From the NCBI GenBank assembly GCA_964569865.1, contig CAZMVQ010000041.1, forward strand, positions 1 to 22,036: a stretch of DNA of 22,036 nucleotides, given 5' to 3'. Origin of the DNA: DROE01 sp964569865 (lineage in GTDB: Bacteria; Pseudomonadota; Alphaproteobacteria; Rhizobiales; Devosiaceae). How positions within the stretch are numbered: the stretch's first letter is position 1; each line of letters opens with the position of its first letter. The notes below the pieces were generated by a model, which searched no databases, was not told the origin of the DNA, and was given only the letters and a program-made list of their open reading frames with translations. Of the stretch, positions 1 through 7,256 are shown piece after piece. The translations under genes and the position numbers were made by a program.

Positions 1-2
1 AT

Positions 3-572
3 GGCTCGGCCTCTGCTGGTGGAGATGCTGCCGGAGATACACTTACTTCGATTGAAACTGTGCTGGGATCTTCATTCAACGACACATTTAACGGGACCGT
101 TGCTGCGGAAACCTTAAACGGTGGTGTCGGAAACGACATTATTGCCGGGGGTGGAGGGGCTGATATTCTTAGTGGTGGTGCGGGGAATGATAGCTTTTTG
201 GTTGATGGACCGGCGTTAAATCTGGGTGGATTTAGCCTTGATGGCGGCGATGATATAGATACGGTTACAATTTCTGGTGCAGGTACAATTGATAATGAAG
301 TAAATCTTGATGCGGTGCTCAGTGACGTTGAAATTATAGATTTCACAGGAGCCGGAGTGGATGCGGATTTGAATTTAAGCGCAGCTGATATTCAAGGCAT
401 GACCGATGGCAGCAATGTTTTGGAATTTGATTTCGATGCCGGTGATAGCGTGTCGATTATTGATCCTGTGGCAAATTGGACTTCCACAACCATTGGCAGC
501 ACGACAACCTATGATATTTATACGGACGCAACGCAAACGGTACAAATGGCGCAGTTGATCGTTAATTCCTAA
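3..572 (+). CDS. RTX (hemolysin-type) calcium-binding exoprotein, C-terminal part, 5' truncated
   Basis: The reading frame is open from base 3, so the gene begins outside the window. The visible part has an RTX-type lead-in (GGDAAGDTLTSIETVLGSS) followed by three Gly/Asp-rich nonapeptides of the GGxGxDxxx kind (GGVGNDIIA, GGGGADILS, GGAGNDSFL) within roughly the first 65 residues. Such repeats fold into calcium-binding beta rolls outside the cell. About 120 residues of acidic, Cys-free sequence follow and end in VQMAQLIVNS, as expected for a C-terminal type I secretion signal. A HlyD adaptor and a type I ABC transporter lie next door, so this is the likely substrate of that exporter. The passenger function (adhesin, protease, lipase or other) is in the missing N-terminal part and cannot be told. 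A Met at base 60 lies inside the repeat lead-in and is not a credible start. Confidence 0.85.
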   Translation, partial: GSASAGGDAAGDTLTSIETVLGSSFNDTFNGTVAAETLNGGVGNDIIAGGGGADILSGGAGNDSFLVDGPALNLGGFSLDGGDDIDTVTISGAGTIDNEVNLDAVLSDVEIIDFTGAGVDADLNLSAADIQGMTDGSNVLEFDFDAGDSVSIIDPVANWTSTTIGSTTTYDIYTDATQTVQMAQLIVNS

Positions 573-576
573 GCTG

Positions 577-592
577 GCCAATTGTTATTGGC
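577..592. terminator. short hairpin between convergent genes, possible weak bidirectional terminator
   Basis: GCCAAT and ATTGGC form a perfect 6-bp stem around a TGTT loop. It sits between the stop of the RTX gene and the stop of the convergent hlyD-like gene and overlaps the latter. There is no clear T-run on either side, so intrinsic termination is only a possibility. Confidence 0.3.
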
Positions 593-1940
593 GAAATGCA
601 TTTTCTTTCAGGCGACGTACTGGTTTAAGCAAAAAATCCAGTACGGTGTTGGACCCTGTCAGCACGTTGACTTCTGCCAGCATGCCGGGAACCACAGGTT
701 CGTTGGGACCAAAAGCCTGAGCATCGGCCTCAATGCGAACCCGAAAATAGGGTTGGCCAAATTCGTCCTGCAATGCATCAGGAGAAATTTCGATAATTTT
801 TCCTTCCAGACCACCGTAAATAGAATAGTCGTAGGCGCTGATTTTTATAACGCTCGAAAGGCCCGGATAAATGTCGGCCCGGTCTCTTGGGGAAATACGT
901 GCTTCCACTGCGATCGACATATTGGCAGGCACGATCTGGACTAAAGTCTGCCCGGGTTGAACTACCCCTCCAACAGTCGAAACCAGTAGCCGGTTTATGC
1001 GGCCGTCAATCGGGGCAACTACATTTGTGCGTCGGGATCGATCGTTCATGGCAGAAATGGATTCTTTGAGTTTTGCAATTGCGATCTGCGCCTGAGAGCG
1101 TTCGTTTTCAGCAGTGGAGCGAAAATTCAACTCGATTTCAGTTCGCCGTCTGATCAATTCTGACAGGCCGGTTTGAAATTGTGGAATTTGGAAATCAAGA
1201 TCATCAAGCTGGGTTTGAATCCTTTGTAGCTGGCTTTCTCGATCAAGCAGATTGTTTCGCGATGCAGCACCTGCTTCAACCAGACCACGCATGCTTTGGA
1301 CGGTTTCATCAGATAATTCATATTCACGCTGCTTGTTTATCAGTCTGGTTTCAAGTTCTGAAAGGCCAAGGCTTTGTTGCCGAGCCTGGTCGGTAACAAT
1401 TAGTAATTGCTCATTGAGATTGGCTTGACGCCGGGTAAAAATTTGAATTTCCGAGCTTACAATTTCTGAATTTGTTGGGAACTTTTGCGGGTCAACGACA
1501 AACTCCAAAAGTCCGCTTGCTTCAGCATCCAGACGGGCCATTCGCAGTTCTTGAGCGAAAAGCTCGAGTTTTATTTGTTCCAGTTCTGCCAGATTGAAGC
1601 TGTTTTCAACTTTGACCAAAACATCGCCCGCAGAAACCTGCTGGCCTTCAAAAACCAAAATCTGGGAAATAATTCCACCTTCCATGTGTTGAATGTTTTG
1701 ATTTTGTTCGGTGGGAATAACCTTGCCGCTGGCGCGGGTGACCTTGTCAATTGAAGTTGTTGAGGACCAGGCAAAAAAAGCAATAAAGCCAATTGCAACA
1801 ACAGAAACAAACATTCCGTTGGCCGATTTGCCGATCTGATCAATCCGGCGAGGAAAAATACCAATTCCTGCCGGCAGGGTGGTTTGATCGTTCGCGGGGC
1901 TGGGCTTTTGTAAACCAGATGCTGAAAAAGCGCTTTGCAT
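585..1940 (-). CDS. HlyD-family type I secretion periplasmic adaptor (membrane fusion protein)
   Basis: This 451-residue protein has the usual length and order for a HlyD/LapC/PrtE-type adaptor. It joins an inner-membrane ABC transporter to a TolC-like outer-membrane channel during one-step export. A short cytoplasmic N-terminus is followed by one membrane helix (about 43-62). Next is the first half of a lipoyl-like domain (about 72-112, with MEGGIISQILVFEGQ), a long coiled-coil hairpin (about 113-300), the second lipoyl half (VVAPIDGRINRL), and a beta-barrel region ending in VPGMLAEVNVLTG. The tail LLKPVRRLKENAFRQ closely matches the C-terminus typical of type I secretion HlyD proteins. It is transcribed away from the ABC transporter gene and converges on the RTX gene. 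No TolC gene is in the window, so a shared outer-membrane channel is likely. Confidence 0.95.
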   Translation of the reverse strand: MQSAFSASGLQKPSPANDQTTLPAGIGIFPRRIDQIGKSANGMFVSVVAIGFIAFFAWSSTTSIDKVTRASGKVIPTEQNQNIQHMEGGIISQILVFEGQQVSAGDVLVKVENSFNLAELEQIKLELFAQELRMARLDAEASGLLEFVVDPQKFPTNSEIVSSEIQIFTRRQANLNEQLLIVTDQARQQSLGLSELETRLINKQREYELSDETVQSMRGLVEAGAASRNNLLDRESQLQRIQTQLDDLDFQIPQFQTGLSELIRRRTEIELNFRSTAENERSQAQIAIAKLKESISAMNDRSRRTNVVAPIDGRINRLLVSTVGGVVQPGQTLVQIVPANMSIAVEARISPRDRADIYPGLSSVIKISAYDYSIYGGLEGKIIEISPDALQDEFGQPYFRVRIEADAQAFGPNEPVVPGMLAEVNVLTGSNTVLDFLLKPVRRLKENAFRQ

Positions 1941-2076
1941 ATTAATTGCCGTTCAAAGGGATATGTTGAGGAAAGGCACGTTAATAATTCACTACCAGTT
2001 AAGGTTAACCAAATGTTTAAGGGAGTTGCTTAATCAGATTAAGTGAATTTGCTTAAATAGGGGGCCACATTTTTTA
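1941..2076. promoter_or_regulatory. divergent promoter region of the type I secretion genes
   Basis: These 136 AT-rich bases separate the divergent adaptor and ABC transporter genes and must hold both promoters if neither gene is read from elsewhere. They are dense in TTAA tetramers and contain a perfect GGTTAACC palindrome (2003-2010) and the longer inverted repeat listed separately. An AGGGGG tract lies about 12 bases before the ABC transporter ATG, rather far for a ribosome-binding site. No convincing -35/-10 pair could be picked by eye. Confidence 0.5.
2029..2043. promoter_or_regulatory. 15-nt palindrome, candidate operator
   Basis: CTTAATC and GATTAAG form a perfect 7-bp inverted repeat around a single central A. 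It lies 33 bases before the ABC transporter start, where a repressor could control the transporter and perhaps the divergent adaptor. The binding protein is unknown. Confidence 0.35.
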
Positions 2077-4338
2077 ATGAATGATGGGCAAAACATCAGG
2101 CACGACAATATTAGGGATTTAGAGCCTGCTGTGGCTTTGGATGCGCGTGATCTCGATAAGAGGTTGCGCGGTGCGTTTGTTGATCCTCAAAAGGATGATA
2201 AAAAATCCGAGCCTGATTTGAAGTTGTCCGGATTGCCGCTCGTTGTTTCACTTAAGAAAATATCTGCTCTGCTCAAAAATCCTTCTTCGGCTTCACAGGA
2301 AATATTGTTGGCTAACTATGGTGAAAATCCCAGCGCCGGCAATCTTGAGCTTTTAGGTCAGGAATTGGGACTAAAGCTTTCAATAAACCATGTACGGGCA
2401 AAAAAAATTCTAAAAGCCCCAACGCCATTTGTTGTTTTGCTAGCGGACAATACATCTATTGCAATATTGGGCAAAAACGCGACAGGTCAGTGGATTTGCG
2501 AAACGGCAAACGGACGCTGCGCTATCAAGTCAAAGCAATTGCTGACTTTAAGCAATGAAGTTTATGTTGGAGTTTTGCCGCTAGATGTAAAAAGGGAAAA
2601 TGAGAGGGGAAGCGCTGACAAAAATTCTGGTCATGCTACGTCTGGCTCATTGCTTGGACGATTTAGCAAACTGGTGTTTGAAAACAAAAGAGCAAAATTG
2701 GCGCAATTGTGGTTTGCTGCGGTTTTGAGCAATTTAATTTTGATTGCGTTACCACTGTTTATCACCATTGTTTATGATCGGGTGATACCCCATGGCGCGT
2801 TTGAAACGCTCACTGCCTTAAGCATTGGGATTATATTGATATTTGCCATCGATATTGGTCTGCGTTCAACAAGAATAAATTTACAAGAGGCCATTGGGGT
2901 TGGGACAGGCCTGAAATTGCAAACTCTTTATTATCGCAAGCTTTTGTGCGCGCCCTTGGCAAAAAGTCAAAAATCGTCTTCAGGTGTTTCTGTTTTGTTG
3001 GGGGAAATAGAACATGTGGCACTTGCAATGCCAGCCTTGTTTGCCGGATTAATGGCAGATCTTCCATTCGTATTGATCATGCTTACTCTTGTCGGGTTTT
3101 TGACCGGGCCGGTTGTGCTGGTGCCGATTGTTGGAATTTTTATCATCGCCATTGTTAATGTAGTTGGCAGCTTTAAAGCACGAAGGGCAGCAGGTGAGGC
3201 CCATGGATTGCGTTTGAAACTTCAAGATGAAACCGTTGCAACAGGTATGATGTTGCCAACTATCAAGGCGGTTGGCGCGGAGCAAAAACTGTTGGGAAGT
3301 TGGGAAAAGGCCGCAGACGAAACTGCATTCAAAATGCATCTGGCGCGTCAGGCGGCGGTGATTTCGGGGCAAATTTCTCTGGTTGTCACTCAATTGGTCA
3401 TTGCCATGACCATTGTGGCGGGGGCAATTCAGATAAATTCAGGAGCAATGACACTGGGAAACCTTGCAGCTTCGGTATTGCTGGTTGGCAGAATTCTAGC
3501 ACCTGTTTCTCAAGTTATTTCTCAATTGGGCCAGTTAGGTAATATGGGAGCCGCTCTTAAAACCTTTTTCTCGGTGATTGATCAGGAAGACGAAAAAGGC
3601 GGAGACGAGCCGGGCGCTGCGGGTTTGAATTTTAAGGGGCGGATAAAGTTGCACAATGTTTCTTTTACGTATGAAGGGGCGGCTGCAAAAAGCCTTGATG
3701 GGGTGAGCCTTGAAATCAAGGCTGGCGAAAGAGTGGGGATTATTGGGCGAAATGGTTGTGGCAAGTCGACTTTGCTTAAAATAATCCCACGGTTTTTTGA
3801 TCCTGATGAGGGAAGCTTTCTGCTGGATGGCTATGACGCCAGACAGGTTTCACCGCAATTTTTAAGACGCTCGATTGGTCTGATGTCTCAGGAAACGGTG
3901 TTGATGCATGATAATTTAAGGGCAAATATTTGCTTGGGACTTGATAGGGTTGATCCTAAAGCGTTTGAACAGGCTACAAAAATTTCCGGTGTGGCGGCTT
4001 TGGCCCATGCGCACCCTAAAGGTTATAGTCTGGATGTGGGACCACGCGGAGAAGCCCTTTCGGGTGGGGAGCGCCAGCAGGTTGGTTTGGCGCGGGCCAT
4101 ATTGAGAAACCCTTCCATGTTGATTTTGGATGAACCGACCTCGGCGATGGATAATAGCAGTGAGGGACGTCTGATCAATGCTTTACCGTCGTTTTTGGAG
4201 GGGCGCACACTGATATTGGCAACCCATAGAACACAAATGCTGGCTTTGGTGGATCGGGTTATCTTTATGGATCGGGGCAGAATAGTTTCTGACGGCCCCA
4301 AAGAGCAAGTGCTGGCAAACCTGCAAAAGGTGGGTTGA
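2077..4338 (+). CDS. type I secretion ABC transporter, permease/ATPase with C39-like domain (HlyB/LapB type)
   Basis: This 753-residue protein is the expected inner-membrane motor for RTX export. Residues about 45-170 resemble a C39-peptidase-like domain. No catalytic Cys is visible at its start and the only two Cys (in WICETANGRC) lie late in it, so it probably binds the unfolded substrate rather than cutting it. A six-helix ABC membrane domain follows (about 205-490). The ATPase domain has Walker A GRNGCGKST (557-565), signature LSGGE (661-665), Walker B MLILDEP (681-687) and H-loop His717, all intact. The C-terminus ends shortly after the ATPase domain, as usual. It is divergent from the adaptor gene and followed after 16 bases by the MotB/OmpA-like gene, which suggests co-transcription. 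The substrate is inferred from the neighbouring RTX gene. Confidence 0.95.
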   Translation: MNDGQNIRHDNIRDLEPAVALDARDLDKRLRGAFVDPQKDDKKSEPDLKLSGLPLVVSLKKISALLKNPSSASQEILLANYGENPSAGNLELLGQELGLKLSINHVRAKKILKAPTPFVVLLADNTSIAILGKNATGQWICETANGRCAIKSKQLLTLSNEVYVGVLPLDVKRENERGSADKNSGHATSGSLLGRFSKLVFENKRAKLAQLWFAAVLSNLILIALPLFITIVYDRVIPHGAFETLTALSIGIILIFAIDIGLRSTRINLQEAIGVGTGLKLQTLYYRKLLCAPLAKSQKSSSGVSVLLGEIEHVALAMPALFAGLMADLPFVLIMLTLVGFLTGPVVLVPIVGIFIIAIVNVVGSFKARRAAGEAHGLRLKLQDETVATGMMLPTIKAVGAEQKLLGSWEKAADETAFKMHLARQAAVISGQISLVVTQLVIAMTIVAGAIQINSGAMTLGNLAASVLLVGRILAPVSQVISQLGQLGNMGAALKTFFSVIDQEDEKGGDEPGAAGLNFKGRIKLHNVSFTYEGAAAKSLDGVSLEIKAGERVGIIGRNGCGKSTLLKIIPRFFDPDEGSFLLDGYDARQVSPQFLRRSIGLMSQETVLMHDNLRANICLGLDRVDPKAFEQATKISGVAALAHAHPKGYSLDVGPRGEALSGGERQQVGLARAILRNPSMLILDEPTSAMDNSSEGRLINALPSFLEGRTLILATHRTQMLALVDRVIFMDRGRIVSDGPKEQVLANLQKVG

Positions 4339-4354
4339 GTTATGGTGAGGGATT

Positions 4355-5095
4355 ATGGCAAGGCGCGCTGAAGAAGAAGAGAATCATTGGCCAGGATTTG
4401 TTGATGCCTTATCGACAATTGTTATGGTTGTGACGTTTTTGCTGATTATTCTTGGAATTGTGATTTTTGTAATTTCGCTACAAATAAACGATCCTACTGA
4501 CCGGGAGGATGAGCGCGCATCAGGAATTCAGATTGCCGAGCTTGAACAGGAGTTGTCCGAGGTAATCGAAGTGGTTACTCAACAAACTGAAGTAATCGAA
4601 GAGAGAGAACAAGAAATTCTTGAATTAACAGAATCTGCTGCCCAGACCAGTGTTGTTGATGCAGGTGATTCTGCTCAGGTACAGGCTTTAACTCCAATTG
4701 AAGAAGTTGAAATTGTTGTAACCAGAGCTGATGACAATGCAACGACCAGCACCTTCCGTTCAGAAATTGAAACTGCTCAAGCTGTTATGACGGTGTTGTT
4801 TGAAGATAATGCAGTTGAAATGGATCAAATTTCCAACGAGAAGGCTGCGGAGTTTTTGGAAGAAAATGATGTGATTGCCAGCGAACAAAAAGTTAGAGCT
4901 ATCTCCTATTATGATGGGGATTCGCTTTCGGTCAGTCAGGCAAAACGCATCGCCTATTACAGACTTTTGTCCGTACGCAATGCATTGTTGAGCAGTGGTG
5001 TGGATGGGGAAAGAATTAGCGTTAGCGTTCGTCCCGGCTCTGATCAAGGTGAAAACAAGCAGAATATCAATCGGGTGAAGGTGTTTCTTCAGTAG
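4355..5095 (+). CDS. MotB/OmpA-like single-pass membrane protein, putative stator plug/anchor subunit
   Basis: This 246-residue protein starts with a charged cytoplasmic segment, then HWPGFVDALST leading into one strongly hydrophobic helix (about 13-45). Asp17 sits where MotB, ExbD, TolR and ZorB carry the ion-binding Asp. A coiled coil follows (about 62-97, rich in Glu and Gln). The last 110 residues form a divergent OmpA-like domain: a VLFEDNAVEM strand, LSVSQAKRIAYYRLLSVRNA in place of the usual LSxxRA helix, and NINRVKVFL at the end. The peptidoglycan-contacting Asp of HTD in classical OmpA domains is not obvious, so wall binding may be altered. A GAGGG ribosome-binding site precedes the ATG, 16 bases after the ABC transporter stop. 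It is likely the partner of the MotA-like protein encoded next. Flagellar MotB is unlikely because no flagellar genes are present. Confidence 0.75.
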   Translation: MARRAEEEENHWPGFVDALSTIVMVVTFLLIILGIVIFVISLQINDPTDREDERASGIQIAELEQELSEVIEVVTQQTEVIEEREQEILELTESAAQTSVVDAGDSAQVQALTPIEEVEIVVTRADDNATTSTFRSEIETAQAVMTVLFEDNAVEMDQISNEKAAEFLEENDVIASEQKVRAISYYDGDSLSVSQAKRIAYYRLLSVRNALLSSGVDGERISVSVRPGSDQGENKQNINRVKVFLQ

Positions 5096-5237
5096 TGATA
5101 AAACAGCAATCAAATTTGAAGTTTTACTTTAGTTTGCAGCATTGGATTGTTGGTTAAAGTTTCCTTTCGTTAACGAAGTTTTTTAAGGTTTGAATGGATA
5201 ATGGGTGAAATTTTTTCACTAAGTCAGGTCGAGCGGC
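5096..5237. promoter_or_regulatory. intergenic region with TTCGTTAACGAA palindrome
   Basis: These 142 bases lie between the two stator-like genes. A perfect 12-nt palindrome TTCGTTAACGAA (5166-5177) shares the GTTAAC core with the palindrome in the divergent promoter region upstream. An AGGTCGAG element lies just before the next start codon. The region may hold a second promoter for the MotA-like gene. No strong terminator is visible. Confidence 0.35.
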
Positions 5238-6644
5238 ATGTCAGGTAATTTACGTCAAGCACTGATAAGGATTGTCCTTACTTTTGGTGTGCTAATGGTT
5301 TTGGGGGTTTGGCAATTCGGATTTGTCATGCAGTCCATTCAGGCCAATATTATGTTGAACGGCACAATTATTGGCACCTTTGCCTTTGGTTGTTTTTTGA
5401 CATTTCGCAATGTTATTCGCCTGAAAAATGAAGAGCTTGCATTTGCCGCCCTCAAGGAAATGCATCAGGATGTCAAAAATCAGCAAAGCGGAAATATTAC
5501 CGATCCGCTTTGGCGTCATTATAGATGTAATGAGCTGGCAATTGTTTTCAAAAAACCTGAAGTTTTAAGTCAGGCGTTTCAGTTATTGTCTGAAAAACTT
5601 TCTCAGGGTCACCAGCTAAATGTTGATTCTGCCACCATGCAAACGCTGGTTGAATCAATTCAAATTCGCTTGGATGACAGAAAATCGCTTACCCAGTATG
5701 TATCTGGAATTCTGGTATTGCTGGGCTTGATTGGTACATTTATCGGCTTGATGGTAACATTGTCATCAGTCGGACAAATTCTTGGTCAAATCGATTTGAG
5801 TGGTGATGACCCCACGGCGGCGGTATCCTCTTTGATGGCAAATTTGCAAATACCTTTGCAGGGTATGGCAACCGGTTTCAGCTCGTCGCTTTTTGGTTTG
5901 GTAACTTCGCTGACCTTAAGTCTTATGGTTAGATTTTCTGGAGTGACCTTTTCCGAATTTACCAATGAGTTCGAGAGCTGGCTTGGCAATATTGTTGAAA
6001 TCGGATCGGAAACAGGCGATCTGGATGAAGAAAACATCAACATGAGCTCCTTAAGTGAAGAAAGACAATTGGCATTAATGTTGCGCACTGCACGCGTGAG
6101 TGTTTCTTCAAATGCGCGGCTCAATGACAAAATGTCAGGATTAATCGAGGCAATTGACAAATTGAGCGTAAATTCTCTCAAGCATACTCATGCGTTAGAA
6201 AACCTGTTGAGTGGCACTAGTGAATTGCAGCAAAATGGTCGAATTCTTGCCCATGCATCTCGTAAAACTCTAGAGGGAGTTTATGCGGCAACGGCCAATT
6301 TATCAGCCAAAGAGGAAATTGTAGAGGCGACGGTTGCTCTGTCCAATCAACTGGAAACAAGAGATAGCCATCTGGTGGGATCAATTCAGGCCCTTGATCA
6401 GCAATTGCAGATATTGCGACAGCGCGATCACGAATTTGAAAATCGCCCCTCTGGTGAACAAGAAGATATATATGCTCTGTTGCGGGAAATAAAAACCAGC
6501 CTGAAAGAGGGAGATATGGTGGGAATTAATGATCGGCTTTGGGGCAATGAAGATGCACCTGATATTGCAACACCGGATGAGCCATTAACTGCGCCACATC
6601 AAACCCAACAGTCCCGGACGGCGCAAGGTTCGGGCAACACTTAA
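5238..6644 (+). CDS. MotA/TolQ/ExbB-family proton channel-like protein with long cytoplasmic tail
   Basis: This 468-residue protein appears to have four membrane segments: about 8-31, 33-57, 154-184 and 209-237. A cytoplasmic loop of roughly 95 residues lies between the second and third. The third helix holds LLGLIGTFIGLMVTL and the fourth TGFSSSLFGLVTSL, matching the two conserved channel-lining helices of the MotA/TolQ/ExbB family. Residues about 238-468 form an extra, mostly helical and acidic cytoplasmic tail, longer than in TolQ or ExbB. It recalls ZorA and other non-flagellar stators. With the upstream Asp-bearing MotB/OmpA-like protein it probably forms an ion-driven inner-membrane complex. 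Position in the type I secretion locus suggests a link to export or envelope anchoring, but that is inference. No gliding, Tol-Pal or TonB genes are nearby. Confidence 0.8.
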   Translation: MSGNLRQALIRIVLTFGVLMVLGVWQFGFVMQSIQANIMLNGTIIGTFAFGCFLTFRNVIRLKNEELAFAALKEMHQDVKNQQSGNITDPLWRHYRCNELAIVFKKPEVLSQAFQLLSEKLSQGHQLNVDSATMQTLVESIQIRLDDRKSLTQYVSGILVLLGLIGTFIGLMVTLSSVGQILGQIDLSGDDPTAAVSSLMANLQIPLQGMATGFSSSLFGLVTSLTLSLMVRFSGVTFSEFTNEFESWLGNIVEIGSETGDLDEENINMSSLSEERQLALMLRTARVSVSSNARLNDKMSGLIEAIDKLSVNSLKHTHALENLLSGTSELQQNGRILAHASRKTLEGVYAATANLSAKEEIVEATVALSNQLETRDSHLVGSIQALDQQLQILRQRDHEFENRPSGEQEDIYALLREIKTSLKEGDMVGINDRLWGNEDAPDIATPDEPLTAPHQTQQSRTAQGSGNT

Positions 6645-6733
6645 GACAGATAGACAATTGAAGCAATCGGACTATCTAGCCGATCGAATATAAATCAGAA
6701 TTGATATAATTTAGCCCGGAAGTACATCAGATT

Positions 6734-7114
6734 ATGGAACAGCAGGTACATCAAGAAAAACCACAATATGATACAAAAACCTTGCAACGCCGGATCAAGG
6801 CTGACGAAAGCAAAAACTCTCACAAGAGAAAATTTGAGCGCCATAAAATTTTTGCAGTGGGTGAAATGACGTTGATGAACAATTCTCAGCGCATGGATGG
6901 AGTGGTTGATGAAATTTCAACCGGAGGATTGCGGTTTCGTCCTGCCTCAGCCTTCATCATGGAGCGCAATGGAGATGCGGTTTCCATGACGCTTGGAGAT
7001 TTGCAGGTTTCGGGCCGAATAAGAGCAACAAGGGCAGATGGCTACGGGGTGCAATTGCTTGATCAATTGAACGAAGGTCAATTGAAAATAATCATAGAGC
7101 AATATCGAGTTTGA
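6734..7114 (+). CDS. PilZ-domain protein, putative cyclic-di-GMP responder
   Basis: This 126-residue protein has a basic, polar N-terminal tail of about 30 residues and then a single PilZ-like beta-barrel. The first binding motif RxxxR is present as R32-K-F-E-R36. The second, normally D/NxSxxG, reads E60-I-S62-T-G-G65, so Glu replaces the usual Asp or Asn. PilZ proteins bind cyclic-di-GMP and alter motility, exopolysaccharide or adhesion. The Glu may weaken binding or make it a degenerate member. It lies 89 bases after the MotA-like gene on the same strand with GGAAG before its ATG, and so could be the last gene of this transcription unit. A hairpin-like element (ATCGG and CCGAT, 6666-6684) lies between the two. 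Confidence 0.75.
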   Translation: MEQQVHQEKPQYDTKTLQRRIKADESKNSHKRKFERHKIFAVGEMTLMNNSQRMDGVVDEISTGGLRFRPASAFIMERNGDAVSMTLGDLQVSGRIRATRADGYGVQLLDQLNEGQLKIIIEQYRV

Positions 7115-7156
7115 GCAAAATGTTGGTTGTCAGTAAAACGGCAATTATCAGATCAA

Positions 7157-7256
7157 NNNNNNNNNNNNNNNNNNNNNNNNNNNNNNNNNNNNNNNNNNNN
7201 NNNNNNNNNNNNNNNNNNNNNNNNNNNNNNNNNNNNNNNNNNNNNNNNNNNNNNNN
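7157..7256. other. assembly gap (100 N)
   Basis: Exactly 100 N, the usual placeholder length, so the true size is unknown. It falls between the PilZ gene and the convergent helix-hairpin-helix gene and hides the latter's stop codon. Open frames drawn through it are not real. Confidence 0.99.

Noticed and set aside
582..944. 120-residue plus-strand frame
   Set aside because: Antisense to the 3' end of the HlyD-type gene and begins at its stop codon; no recognisable protein.
1981..2077. CtrA-type binding sites (TTAA-N7-TTAA)
   Set aside because: TTAA is frequent here and at 5154-5186, but none of the neighbouring pairs has a 7-base spacer (8, 5, 10, 12 and 9 were counted).
4355..6644. Zorya anti-phage system
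   Set aside because: The two stator-like genes resemble ZorA and ZorB in plan, but no helicase, nuclease or other Zorya effector is nearby; the neighbours are secretion genes.
4355..6644. Flagellar MotA/MotB
   Set aside because: Gene order is B before A, the MotA-like tail is too long and no flagellar or chemotaxis genes are present.
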